Source: Pseudomonadota bacterium
GTDB taxonomy: Bacteria; Pseudomonadota; Gammaproteobacteria; Burkholderiales; Gallionellaceae
Assembly (NCBI GenBank): GCA_021800795.1
Contig: JAJYYO010000014.1
Location: 1-64,000 of the forward strand
Reading direction: 5' to 3'
DNA: 64,000 nucleotides
Each line of letters opens with the position of its first letter. Within the stretch, counting starts at the first letter, position 1. A program made the position numbers and the translations under genes. This document shows, one piece after another, positions 18,857-26,924 of this stretch. Under the pieces are notes generated by a model, which saw nothing but the letters and a program-made list of their open reading frames with translations, searched no databases and was not told the DNA's origin.

Positions 18857-19714
18857 ATGAGTGTGACAAATTTTTCAGGTGTCATTGGCGTTTTCGATTC
18901 CGGCGTCGGCGGGCTGTCGGTGCTGCACCACATCCGCCGGCTATTGCCTGATGCGCACCTGATTTATGTCGCAGATTCCGCCCACGTGCCCTACGGCGAC
19001 AAGTCGGCACATTACATCGAACGGCGCTCGATCGCTCTCAGCCGATTCCTGACAGCACAGGGTGCTCAGGCCATCGTCATCGCCTGCAACACCGCCACTG
19101 CGGCGGCCGCCTCCGCGTTACGCCGTGATTTTAATTGCCCCATTATCGGCATGGAGCCCGCCGTCAAGCCCGCCGTAGCCGCCACAAAAAGCGGCGTAAT
19201 CGGCGTACTGGCGACCATCGGCACGCTGGAAAGCGCGCGCTTTGCCGCCCTGCTGGAACGCTATGCCGGAAACGTACAAATCGTCACTCAGGGTTGCCCG
19301 GGCCTGGTCGAGCAGGTTGAACTGGGCGATCTGCAAGGCATCCGCACCCGCGAACTGGTCGAGCGCTATACCGCACCGCTGCTCTCTCGTGGCGCAGACA
19401 CGCTGATTCTGGGCTGCACCCACTACCCTTTCCTGGCAACGCTGATCCGCGAGGTTGTGGGAGACGACATCACACTGGTGGATACCGGAGAGGCCGTCGC
19501 GCGCCATTTGCAGCACCGGCTTCTGACCGAACTGCCCGAACCTGCAACCGGCCCTTCGACAGACTCAGGCGGGTGCTCGACCACAAGGTCGATGGGGCGA
19601 ACGGATTTTTCGCAATTTTTCACCAGCGGCGACGAAACGCAGGCTACCCGCATCATGTCGATATTGTGGGGAAGTAATATTGAGGCGCTGCAGTTGCCGC
19701 CGGAATTTATATAG
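18857..19714 (+). CDS. murI: glutamate racemase
   Basis: Makes D-glutamate for peptidoglycan. Seen: GVFDSGVGGLSVL, the first catalytic Cys in VIACNTATAAAAS and the second in LILGCTHYPFL. GGAG lies only 1 nt before ATG 18857 but 7 nt before in-frame GTG 18863, so GTG may be the true start. Between LPEPATG and FSQFFTSG there is an insert of about 17 residues encoded by a CCCTTCGACAGACTCAGG-type repeat (19551-19604), kept in frame. Confidence 0.93.
   Translation: MSVTNFSGVIGVFDSGVGGLSVLHHIRRLLPDAHLIYVADSAHVPYGDKSAHYIERRSIALSRFLTAQGAQAIVIACNTATAAAASALRRDFNCPIIGMEPAVKPAVAATKSGVIGVLATIGTLESARFAALLERYAGNVQIVTQGCPGLVEQVELGDLQGIRTRELVERYTAPLLSRGADTLILGCTHYPFLATLIREVVGDDITLVDTGEAVARHLQHRLLTELPEPATGPSTDSGGCSTTRSMGRTDFSQFFTSGDETQATRIMSILWGSNIEALQLPPEFI
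19551..19604. repeat. CCCTTCGAC...GGGCGAACGG repeat inside murI
   Basis: GCCCTTCGACAGACTCAGG and the closing GGGGCGAACGG are typical of a dispersed repeat found in many proteobacteria. It is translated in frame near the C-terminus of MurI. A fragment of the same type (GCCCTTCGACTCCGCTCAGG) lies near 10709. Confidence 0.65.
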
Positions 19715-19878
19715 GGGAAAACGCGATAGCACTTAACATCGGCATGGGGTCCGCCGTTGCGAAAGACCTCGAAGCGCGTCAGGCACAGTCATCAGTGTCG
19801 AAAGGAAAGAGCGCACATCTTTGCAAGCTGCACATCGTTATCCGTTAAAATTCCACAATTCTTTCAATCAACAAACGC

Positions 19879-20721
19879 ATGAATCATCACTACACCCTGA
19901 CCATTTCCTGCCCGGATCGCGTGGGAATCATCGCCGCAGTAGCGGGTTTTATCGCACAGCACGGCGGATTCATCGTCGAGGCGAATTACCACACAGAACA
20001 GGATCGCTTCTTCATGCGGCAGGAGATACGCGCCGATTCCCTGCCATTCGATGCGGGTGAGTTTTGCCGCCGTTTCGCGCCGCTGGCGGATAAATTTGCC
20101 ATGAACTGGCAACTGGCCGATTCCGCACAGAACAAGCGACTGGTGATTCTGGTCAGTCGCCAGGATCATTGCCTGGACGACCTGTTGTACCGCTGGCGCA
20201 CCAAAGAGTTGCGCGTGGACATTCCCTGCGTGATCTCCAACCACGAGGATTTGCGCAGCTTCGTAGCGTGGCACGGCATCCCGTTCATTCATGTGGATAT
20301 GCGGGACAAGGCCGCCGCGTTCGAACGCATCGCCGCGCTGTTCGAGCAGTATCGCGGCGACACCATGGTGCTGGCGCGCTTCATGCAGATTCTGCCGCCT
20401 GCTCTCTGCCAGCGCTACCCCGGTCGCATCATCAACATTCATCACAGCTTTCTGCCTTCCTTCGTCGGCGCAAAGCCTTATCATCAGGCCTATCTGCGCG
20501 GCGTCAAGCTGATAGGCGCAACCTGCCATTTTGTCACCGACGAGCTGGATGCGGGGCCGATCATCGAGCAGGACACGGTGCGCATCGACCACGGCGACAC
20601 GGTGGACGATCTGGTGCGTTACGGGCGCGACATCGAAAAATCGGTGCTGGCGCGCGGCCTGCGTTATCACGTGGAGAATCGCGTACTGGTGTGCGGCAAC
20701 AAGACTGTCGTGTTCAAATGA
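19879..20721 (+). CDS. purU: formyltetrahydrofolate deformylase
   Basis: Hydrolyses 10-formyl-THF to THF and formate, which balances one-carbon pools. N-terminal ACT-type domain (ISCPDRVGIIAAVAGFIAQ, about 9-27) and a C-terminal formyltransferase domain with the active-site stretch IINIHHSFLPSF (about 193) and GATCHFVTDELDAGPIIEQ. Its 280 residues fit the family. The 165 nt upstream (19715-19878) show no feature. Confidence 0.95.
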   Translation: MNHHYTLTISCPDRVGIIAAVAGFIAQHGGFIVEANYHTEQDRFFMRQEIRADSLPFDAGEFCRRFAPLADKFAMNWQLADSAQNKRLVILVSRQDHCLDDLLYRWRTKELRVDIPCVISNHEDLRSFVAWHGIPFIHVDMRDKAAAFERIAALFEQYRGDTMVLARFMQILPPALCQRYPGRIINIHHSFLPSFVGAKPYHQAYLRGVKLIGATCHFVTDELDAGPIIEQDTVRIDHGDTVDDLVRYGRDIEKSVLARGLRYHVENRVLVCGNKTVVFK

Positions 20722-20877
20722 GCTGCCGCAACCATTCTGTATCCAATACGGCTCGCGTCGATAGCCAGGAGCGCGGGTGTTCTGGATATGCAAAACTGTG
20801 CATTTCCCGTCCTACGGACTCTTGGCCTTGCGTTATTAAGATATCCTTGGCTCATTCAACCACGACCCGCCCGCCCG

Positions 20878-22671
20878 ATGCCACCGTCCCCGCATTCTTT
20901 TAATTCTTCTGAAAGCACCTCGGAACAGCAAACCGATCTGCGTGCTATCGGCCGCCTGTTTCCCTATCTGTGGGAATTTCGCGGACGGGTTTTGCTGTCG
21001 CTGGCCCTGTTGCTGGGTGCCAAGCTGGCCTCAGTGAGCGTACCGCTGGTGCTGAAAAAAATCATAGATTCACTGGACAAGTCTCATACCGGCCTGGTCT
21101 TGCCACTGACCCTCATCATCGCTTACGGGATACTGCGTTTTTCCAGCACCACCTTTGCCGATCTGCGCGATGTGGTGTTTGCCAAGGTAACCCAGCGAGC
21201 CATGCGCCGCGTAAGCATGGCAGTGTTCGAACATTTGCACGCCTTGTCATTGCGCTTTCATCTGGAGCGTCAGACGGGCGGCATCACACGCGACATCGAG
21301 CGCGGCTCCAAAGCCATCTCCAGCCTGGTGGGATTTTTGCTGTTCCGCATTACGCCCACCGTGCTGGAAATCCTGATGGTGGCCGTCATTCTGTTCGTCA
21401 AGCTGGATTGGGTGTTCGGCATGATTACGCTGTTGACGCTGGCGGCATACATCGGCTTTACGGTCACCATTACCGACTGGCGCACACAGTTTGTGCGCCG
21501 CGCCAACACGCTGGACTCGGAGGCCTACGGGCGCGCCATCGACAGCCTGCTCAACTATGAAACGGTAAAATATTTTGGCAACGAGCGATATGAGGCTGCA
21601 CGCTACGACAAAAGTCTGGCGGAATGGGAGCATGTGGCTTTGCAATCGCAAAGTTCACTCGGGGTTCTGAATGCGGCACAGGCCGGCACGATCGCCATCG
21701 GCGTCACACTGATGATCCTGCGCGCGGCGAACGGCGTGGTTGCCGGCACGCTCACCCTGGGCGATCTGGTGATGGTCAACGCGTTCCTGTTGCAAATGTT
21801 CCAGCCTCTGGGCTTTCTGGGGGTGATGTACCGCCAGATCAAGCAATCCGTCACCGACGTAGAGCGCATGTTTACCCTGTTGCTGCGCCCGAGGGAAATT
21901 GAAGATGCAGCCGATGCAGGCAAATTGTCCGTGCAGGGAGGGGAAGTTACATTCGCACAGGTCAACTTTTCATACAACGCCGATCGTCCTATTCTGCATG
22001 ATGTGAGCTTCACCATACCGTCCGGTAAAACCGTGGCTGCGGTTGGTACGAGCGGCGCCGGAAAATCGACGCTGGCCCGTTTGCTGTTTCGCTTTTATGA
22101 TGTAAATAGCGGCAGCATCCGTATCGATGGTCAGGACATACGACGCGTTACTCAGGAAAGTCTGCGAGCGGCCATCGGCGTCGTGCCGCAGGATACGGTG
22201 TTATTCAACGACAGCATTTACTACAACATTGCTTATGGCCGCCCCGATGCCACACGCGATGAAGTCGTCGCTGCCGCCCGCGCCGCGCATATTTTGAAAT
22301 TTATCGAGTCGTTGCCGCAAGGCTGGGATACGGTTGTCGGCGAAAGAGGCCTTAAACTCTCCGGCGGCGAAAAACAGCGCGTCGCCATCGCCCGCACCTT
22401 GCTGAAGAATCCGGCCATTCTGATACTCGACGAAGCGACATCCGCACTCGACACCAAAACCGAAAAAGCCATCCAGGCCGAACTGCTGGAAATTGCCAGA
22501 AATCGCACCAGCCTCATCATCGCTCACCGTCTGTCCACCGTGGTGGAAGCCGATGAAATACTGGTGATCGACGCAGGAAGCATAATCGAGCGCGGGCGGC
22601 ATACAGAATTGCTGGCACAAAACGGGGTGTACACACTGATGTGGGCGATGCAGCAGGCGGAAGAAGAATAA
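20878..22671 (+). CDS. Atm1-type ABC exporter (fused membrane and ATPase domains)
   Basis: A half-transporter of 597 residues from ATG 20878; the longer frame adds 30 non-family residues. The N-terminal half has about six hydrophobic segments. The family marker INYETVKYFGNE appears as LLNYETVKYFGNE. The C-terminal ATPase has Walker A GTSGAGKST, Q-loop VPQDTVLFND, signature LSGGEKQRVAIARTLL, Walker B ILILDEATSALD and the switch His in IAHRLST. By homology it exports glutathione-linked sulfur or metal species. It directly precedes the attC array but shows no sign of being a cassette. Confidence 0.92.
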   Translation: MPPSPHSFNSSESTSEQQTDLRAIGRLFPYLWEFRGRVLLSLALLLGAKLASVSVPLVLKKIIDSLDKSHTGLVLPLTLIIAYGILRFSSTTFADLRDVVFAKVTQRAMRRVSMAVFEHLHALSLRFHLERQTGGITRDIERGSKAISSLVGFLLFRITPTVLEILMVAVILFVKLDWVFGMITLLTLAAYIGFTVTITDWRTQFVRRANTLDSEAYGRAIDSLLNYETVKYFGNERYEAARYDKSLAEWEHVALQSQSSLGVLNAAQAGTIAIGVTLMILRAANGVVAGTLTLGDLVMVNAFLLQMFQPLGFLGVMYRQIKQSVTDVERMFTLLLRPREIEDAADAGKLSVQGGEVTFAQVNFSYNADRPILHDVSFTIPSGKTVAAVGTSGAGKSTLARLLFRFYDVNSGSIRIDGQDIRRVTQESLRAAIGVVPQDTVLFNDSIYYNIAYGRPDATRDEVVAAARAAHILKFIESLPQGWDTVVGERGLKLSGGEKQRVAIARTLLKNPAILILDEATSALDTKTEKAIQAELLEIARNRTSLIIAHRLSTVVEADEILVIDAGSIIERGRHTELLAQNGVYTLMWAMQQAEEE

Positions 22672-22689
22672 GCCGTTAAAAAATTTTCG

Positions 22690-22758
22690 CGCTAACCTAA
22701 CGTTTGAGCGGGACTGCCGCGAAGCAGCCCGCGTCAGCCCCTCAACTTTACGTTCGGC
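22690..22758 (+). repeat. attC site 0 (first of the cassette array)
   Basis: Left end GCTAACC, right end TTTACGTTCGGC, with an imperfect stem (GGGACTGCCGCG... GCAGCCCGCG) between. It aligns along its length with site 2 (GCGGGACTGC, CAGCCCCTCA, TTTACGTT). It lies 18 nt after the Atm1-like stop codon, and its right end GTTCGGC is complementary to the left end of site 1. Confidence 0.75.
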
Positions 22759-22800
22759 GTCAAATTGTATTTTTCACAATCAATGGGGTATCATCTCGCC

Positions 22801-23022
22801 ATGCAAATCACTTCAGGAACCATAGTTGACGGCAAGGTCGTCGTAGAGGGTCTCTCTTTACCAGAGGGAACGCTCGTGACTATCCTCGCCCGTGGTGATG
22901 AAGTTGCTGTGCGGCTTCAACCCCAACAGGAAGCCGACCTTCTTGATGCACTTGACGAGGCCGACTGCGAGGAAGGCATCTCTGCCGAGGAGCTATTCAT
23001 ACGGCTCCGCCGTTTTGGCTGA
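22801..23022 (+). CDS. cassette-borne antitoxin-like protein
   Basis: A 73-residue protein from ATG 22801, beginning MQITSGTIVDGKVVVEGLSL. The N-terminal beta-rich half (IVDGKVVVEG...PEGTLVTILAR) and acidic helical C-terminus (EADLLDALDEADCEEGISAEELF) fit small antitoxins paired with RelE/ParE toxins. The toxin gene starts 2 nt after its stop. It is the first gene of cassette 1 between attC sites 0 and 1. Confidence 0.75.
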   Translation: MQITSGTIVDGKVVVEGLSLPEGTLVTILARGDEVAVRLQPQQEADLLDALDEADCEEGISAEELFIRLRRFG

Positions 23023-23024
23023 TC

Positions 23025-23324
23025 TTGACTCTCATTGTCCAAATCAAGTCCCGCGCACAGCGGGAAATCGAACAGGCGGCAGAATGGTGGGCAGAAAATC
23101 GGCCTGCCGCTCCTGGCGCTGTACGCAAGGACATGGAAGCTGCCTTGGCCTTACTCGTCGAAGAGCCCGGAATAGGCACCAAGATTGAAACGGCGCGCAT
23201 GGATACAGTTCGCAGGCTGTACCTCACACGTGTTCGATATTTTCTCTACTACCGCGTCCGAGGGAAATTTCTCGAAGTTGTCGCTTTTTGGCATTCTAGC
23301 CGTGAATCAGGTCCGCCCATCTGA
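23025..23324 (+). CDS. RelE/ParE-family toxin
   Basis: A 99-residue protein with the ParE/RelE pattern: N-terminal helix with REIEQAAEWWAENRP, middle LLVEEPGIGTKIE, and the C-terminal strands RRLYLTRVRYFLYYRVRGKFLEVVAFWHSSRE. The start is TTG 23025, two nucleotides after the antitoxin stop. Together they form a type II toxin-antitoxin cassette, a common cargo that stabilises sedentary integron arrays. Confidence 0.85.
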   Translation: MTLIVQIKSRAQREIEQAAEWWAENRPAAPGAVRKDMEAALALLVEEPGIGTKIETARMDTVRRLYLTRVRYFLYYRVRGKFLEVVAFWHSSRESGPPI

Positions 23325-23333
23325 GAACATTCC

Positions 23334-23457
23334 GCCGAACCCGGCAGTAGAGCGGACTGCTCGTACAGCGAGATTTTTCAACGCCTGCTACAATTTACGC
23401 GTTCGGTATTCCTTACCACGTTTCGTAGTCGGCCAGCCGCTCACTTTTACGTTAGAA
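23334..23457 (+). repeat. attC site 1 (compound)
   Basis: It starts with GCCGAAC at 23334, the exact complement of the cassette 1 left boundary GTTCGGC. A first right end, AATTTACGCGTTCGGT, ends at 23407; a further 50 bp ends in TCACTTTTACGTTAGAA at 23457. I read this as a complete attC followed by a truncated second one, perhaps the trace of a deleted cassette. Confidence 0.7.
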
Positions 23458-23460
23458 CTT

Positions 23461-24180
23461 ATGCAACCGGAAAGCACAGTGTTTGAAAACAAGAAAATCG
23501 TGGTCGTAGGCGGTAGCTCTGGTATTGGTTATGCAGTGGCGCAAAAAGCCATGAATGCCGGTGCTCAGGTTGTTATCGCCTCCCGCTCCAATGAAAGGCT
23601 CAATACCGCAGCAAAACAACTCGGTGAGCGCGTCCAGACGGAAGTGGTTGATGCCTCGGATGAGCAATCCGTCGTAGATTTTTTTCGGCGTGTCGATCAC
23701 TTCGACCATTTGGCGGTAACAATCAAACCGCAGTTGCCATCTGGACGATTTCTCGAAAACGACGTTGGCGCGGTTATTACCGCCTTTGATGCCAAGTTCT
23801 GGGGGCAGTATCGGCTGGCAAAGCATGGCGCACAATATATCCGGCGAGATGGCTCTATCACTTTCACATCAGGCATCGCTTCTCGCCGTGGCTATCTCGG
23901 CTACTCGGCAGTCAGCGCCATGAATGCAGCAACGGAGGCGCTTGCCAAAGCAATCGCTATTGAGCTTGCGCCCGTTCGGGTAAACACTGTTTGTCCAGGT
24001 TTCGTGGATACCGAGCCACCGACTTCCGGTCGCGCGCAACACGTCAAGGTACTGTCGCCTACTTTGCCCATGAATCGTCTTGGCACCGCAAGTGAAATTG
24101 CTGACGCCTACTTGTACCTGTTTGCCAATTCATACTCCACGGGCACGGTGGTTGTGGTCGATGGGGGCGCAATATGCTGA
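23461..24180 (+). CDS. short-chain dehydrogenase/reductase-fold protein
   Basis: A 239-residue Rossmann protein with VVVGGSSGIGYAVA near residue 14 and the C-terminal VNTVCPGFVDT and VVVDGG typical of SDR enzymes. The active-site Tyr is present (GYSAVSA), but the residue four positions later is Ser where SDRs have Lys, so normal oxidoreductase chemistry is doubtful. The start ATG 23461 lies three nucleotides after the attC boundary, so the gene probably relies on a leaderless or read-through start. It is the sole gene of cassette 2. Confidence 0.85.
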   Translation: MQPESTVFENKKIVVVGGSSGIGYAVAQKAMNAGAQVVIASRSNERLNTAAKQLGERVQTEVVDASDEQSVVDFFRRVDHFDHLAVTIKPQLPSGRFLENDVGAVITAFDAKFWGQYRLAKHGAQYIRRDGSITFTSGIASRRGYLGYSAVSAMNAATEALAKAIAIELAPVRVNTVCPGFVDTEPPTSGRAQHVKVLSPTLPMNRLGTASEIADAYLYLFANSYSTGTVVVVDGGAIC

Positions 24181-24185
24181 GAGCA

Positions 24186-24249
24186 GTTCTAACCCTGCGC
24201 TCAAGCGGGACTGCGCAAAAGCGCGCAGCCCCTCACTTTTACGTTGGGC
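24186..24249 (+). repeat. attC site 2
   Basis: A 64-bp site. Left GTTCTAAC is the exact complement of GTTAGAAC that opens cassette 2. The stem CGGGACTGCGC / GCGCGCAGCCC has an AAAA turn, followed by CTCACTTTTACGTTGGGC at the right. It is the clearest attC of the array. Confidence 0.9.
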
Positions 24250-24333
24250 ATCCACCTGAGGAGTGTGTGGCTTATAAAATGTATATGCAAATAATAATTG
24301 ACTGACGAAATTAACGCATATACAATTATTTGT

Positions 24334-24633
24334 ATGGAAGCAAAATTGATGTGGGATGAAGTCAAGCGCCGCATGAATATTCGGAAGCATGGTTTAGACT
24401 TCGCCGATGCAAGTGAGGTGCTGGATTCGCGTTACCGAATGGATGTTCCTGTAGTGCGCGGCGGAGAAGTCCGTATTCAGTCTGTTTCTTATGCGCTAGG
24501 CTTTCTGGCGGTGTTGACGGTAGTTCATACTGGGCGCGATGAAGCAACGCGCGTGATCAGCTTCCGTCCTGCAAGCAATAAAGAACGTGAGGTGTACGAT
24601 GTCTGGCTCGAAAACGAATACGATGAGTCATAA
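24334..24633 (+). CDS. brnT: BrnT-family ribonuclease toxin
   Basis: A 99-residue protein starting at ATG 24334. The BrnT signature is present: WDEVKRRMNIRKHGLDFADA near residues 7-26 (the N-terminal DExK...KHG pattern) and RVISFRPASNKEREVYD near the C-terminus. BrnT is a RelE-fold ribonuclease neutralised by BrnA. The gene overlaps brnA by 35 nt and forms cassette 3. Confidence 0.9.
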   Translation: MEAKLMWDEVKRRMNIRKHGLDFADASEVLDSRYRMDVPVVRGGEVRIQSVSYALGFLAVLTVVHTGRDEATRVISFRPASNKEREVYDVWLENEYDES

Positions 24634-24913
24634 AGAAGTGCTGGCGGCGGTACGCGCCATTCCGCCGGAAAATGATTTTGTCTGGAACGGCAAAGACGAA
24701 GATGATCGTCCAGCCACAGTTGAAGAATTGGATGCGGCGATGGCATCATATCGTGCCAAGCGTGGCCGCCCGGCTGGTTCTGGAACGAAAGAGCAAGTGG
24801 CAATCCGCTTGGATCGCGATGTGCTAACAGCCTTTCGCGCCTCGGGTACGGGCTGGCAAACACGCATGAATGCCGCATTGCGCGACTGGCTCAAGACACA
24901 TTCTCCGGTATAA
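24599..24913 (+). CDS. brnA: BrnA-family antitoxin
   Basis: A 104-residue partner of BrnT. The C-terminal RHH-type DNA-binding part is seen as VAIRLDRDVLTAFRASGTGWQTRMNAALRDWL, written here only by its key pieces: VAIRLDRDVL and GWQTRMNAALRDWL. The N-terminal part has the FVWNGKDEDDRP stretch common in BrnA. The start ATG 24599 is preceded by GAGG at 7 nt; ATG 24623 is an alternative. It likely represses its own operon. Confidence 0.88.
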   Translation: MSGSKTNTMSHKEVLAAVRAIPPENDFVWNGKDEDDRPATVEELDAAMASYRAKRGRPAGSGTKEQVAIRLDRDVLTAFRASGTGWQTRMNAALRDWLKTHSPV

Positions 24914-24920
24914 GTCGGCT

Positions 24921-25011
24921 GCCCAACCCAGCGCTGAACCGGACTCGCCACATTGGTGTTTGAACTCAACCATGCGCCGATACTGGCGCGCCGGTTAGCT
25001 CCACGTTGGAC
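24921..25011 (+). repeat. attC site 3
   Basis: A 91-bp site. Left GCCCAAC is the exact complement of GTTGGGC, the opening of cassette 3. Right CTCCACGTTGGAC. Inner arms GCGCTGAACCGG and CCGGTTAGC pair, with a longer variable centre than site 2. Confidence 0.85.
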
Positions 25012-25103
25012 ATCGCAAACCCAACGCAGCGGTCGCGCCGCTGTGAGCGTCACTCACTATGATAAACTGTGAACTGTCAGCATCTACCGCATTGGAGGTC
25101 AGC

Positions 25104-25331
25104 GTGAGTACGAACCTGGAAGTTCTGGAAGCCGAAGTCTTGCAGTTACCGCCTGTTGAACGATCACACCTGCTTGAGCGGTTGATCGCTAGCCTTGATT
25201 CAGACCCCGAAATCGAGGAAGCTTGGGAGCGAGAGGCGGATCGCAGGGAAGCCGAACTAGAATCCGGTTCGATTTCGGCAGTTTCAGGGCAGGAAGCCAT
25301 CGCCCGGCTTCGAGCAAGACTTGCGCGATGA
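25104..25331 (+). CDS. addiction-module antitoxin (RelB-like, TIGR02574 type)
   Basis: A 75-residue acidic protein with EVLQLPPVERSHLLERLIASLD and EEAWEREADRREAELESG, the pattern of the small addiction-module family often paired with ParE-like toxins. The start is GTG 25104, 5 nt after GGAGG; the longer frame lacks a ribosome-binding site. The toxin ATG overlaps its TGA stop. Confidence 0.85.
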   Translation: MSTNLEVLEAEVLQLPPVERSHLLERLIASLDSDPEIEEAWEREADRREAELESGSISAVSGQEAIARLRARLAR

Positions 25332-25621
25332 CCTACTCGCTCCACCCCGGAGCTGAGCATGATATTGCCAACGCTCTGGATTTTTACAAAGAACAAGCTG
25401 GCCTTGTGGTAGCTGAGCGTTTTCTCGAAGAATTTGAACGTGTCGCCAAGCTTCTGGTTGAATATCCCGATCTTGGAGCGCCCACGACGAGAGGGCGAAG
25501 AACATTCCTACTGAAGGTTTTTCCGTACTCGGTCGTATATCGAAATCTCGAAAGCAGCATTCGAATCCTGATCGTGCGCCATCAGCACAGAAAGCCCGGC
25601 TACGCTGGCGGTAGGCGATAA
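25328..25621 (+). CDS. RelE/ParE-family toxin
   Basis: A 97-residue toxin of the RelE/ParE superfamily: MTYSLHPGAEHDIANALDFY at the N-terminus, LLVEYPDLGAPTTRGRRTF in the middle, and the C-terminal FPYSVVYRNLESSIRILIVRH pattern seen in two pieces. It is coupled to the antitoxin through ATGA and forms cassette 4. Confidence 0.88.
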   Translation: MTYSLHPGAEHDIANALDFYKEQAGLVVAERFLEEFERVAKLLVEYPDLGAPTTRGRRTFLLKVFPYSVVYRNLESSIRILIVRHQHRKPGYAGGRR

Positions 25622-25628
25622 GTGCAAT

Positions 25629-25691
25629 GCCCAACCCGACGTTCAACCCGGACTCCGCAAAAGCGCGGAGCCGGTTAATTTTACGTTCGGC
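25629..25691 (+). repeat. attC site 4 (last of the array)
   Basis: A 63-bp site. Left GCCCAAC (one mismatch to the complement of GTTGGAC), stem GGACTCCGC-AAAA-GCGCGGAGCC, right AATTTTACGTTCGGC. No further site is seen to the right; the next gene (bestrophin) points the other way. Confidence 0.85.
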
Positions 25692-25731
25692 GCTGACTGG
25701 CTAAGTTTTCCTGTTATCAGCCCCTTAACTC

Positions 25732-26673
25732 TTACATCAAGCAATAATTTACTGGAGCAAGCGGCACCAACTCGTGCTTATCCCCTATTGAGTCACGCAG
25801 ACTGATTTCAATCGAGCGGCAAATCGCATTCAGCGCCAGATCGTTCGGTGAATTGCCGAAAGGTTCTTCGATTTCATCACCCAGCGCATCCAGCCCGAAG
25901 AAAGTGTAAGCGACTATGCCCACAACAAAGGGCGTCATGAAGCCTATCGTATCTACAAGACCAAAAGGCAGCAAAAAACAGTACATGTAAGCCGTCCGAT
26001 GCAGCAGCAGCGTGTAGGAGAAGGGGATGGGGGTGCTTTTAATTCGTTCGCATGAGGCCGCCGCCGAAGTCATTGAACACAGGGTACTGTCGAGAGCAGC
26101 CGCAAGGCATCCATCGAGCCGTTTCTCATCCATGCACAGGCGCAGGTCACGGCCCATCTGTTGCATTAGATAATCCGGGATATTGTCTGTTTTGCTTATT
26201 TGCTGCCATTCGTTTAGTTCGAGTAGCGGTTTGAGTTCATTTCTGGCATCGGTGTTGCGCAACTGGTGGCGTAGTGCATGAGAGAAGGCAATAGTGCGAT
26301 AAATCATCCTGACGCGCACATCGTTGAGTCTTGCGCCGTCCGTAAGTTGTTCCGGGTACGCTATGAGGGTCAGACACTGACGCGAGAAATTTCGACTTTG
26401 TAAAACGATTTCCCCCCACAGCTTGCGACCTTCGCAGTAACGATCATAGGCTGCGTTATTGCGAAAACCGAGAAAAATTGCTAACGGCAAGCCGATTAGC
26501 GTAAACGGAATGGCGGTGAGCGTAATTTTCAGCCTGAAAAGATCGCCGTGATTCAACGTGACCAAAGTGGCAAGGGTGATATTGACTAATAGCACGCCCC
26601 AGATTTGATGCAGCACTGAACCGCGAAGAACTAAAAACAACCTCAAACCGGATGGTCTGCCTCGAACTATCAT
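25732..26673 (-). CDS. bestrophin-family anion channel protein
   Basis: A 313-residue inner-membrane protein. The bacterial bestrophin pattern is clear: IPFTLIGLPLAIFLGFRNN then AYDRYCEGRKLWGEIV in the first half, and GFMTPFVVGIVAYTFFGLDA followed by LGDEIEEPFG and NDLALNAICRSIE in the second. Members form pentameric channels, some chloride- and some cation-selective. It lies between the attC array and the nitrate genes, in the opposite orientation to the cassettes, so it is probably not one. Confidence 0.9.
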   Translation of the reverse strand: MIVRGRPSGLRLFLVLRGSVLHQIWGVLLVNITLATLVTLNHGDLFRLKITLTAIPFTLIGLPLAIFLGFRNNAAYDRYCEGRKLWGEIVLQSRNFSRQCLTLIAYPEQLTDGARLNDVRVRMIYRTIAFSHALRHQLRNTDARNELKPLLELNEWQQISKTDNIPDYLMQQMGRDLRLCMDEKRLDGCLAAALDSTLCSMTSAAASCERIKSTPIPFSYTLLLHRTAYMYCFLLPFGLVDTIGFMTPFVVGIVAYTFFGLDALGDEIEEPFGNSPNDLALNAICRSIEISLRDSIGDKHELVPLAPVNYCLM

Positions 26674-26924
26674 AAATTAACGGCTCTACATGAAGTACAG
26701 TGGGTAATCGAATTTCATTCTCCCACAGAGACGCTAAATCATGTTGAGAAAATTTCCGGTATTGCGGCAACTCCTGGCGCGCTTTTTGGCGAAATGCCTT
26801 AAGCAACAATCCTCTGCCGGGGCGCGAACAGGGAACATCAACTGTCACCAGTTTACCGCCGGCTGTCTTGATACGCGGCATGCCGCAATGCAAAAACCTT
26901 GACACTCAAATGTGCAGTTTCTTA
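26674..26924. other. intergenic stretch without a supported gene
   Basis: 251 nt between the bestrophin gene and nasA. An open minus-strand frame (from about 26881 into the bestrophin gene) gives residues such as KLVTVDVPCSRPGRGLLLKA but has no recognisable family and overlaps a real gene, so I do not call it. No attC-like end or terminator is evident. Confidence 0.5.

Noticed and set aside
20878-22671. Atm1-like gene as the first integron cassette
   Set aside because: No GTT core matching the left end of attC site 0 was found upstream of it; it looks like the chromosomal anchor.
25732-26673. Bestrophin gene as a fifth cassette
   Set aside because: It is on the opposite strand and no attC follows its far side.
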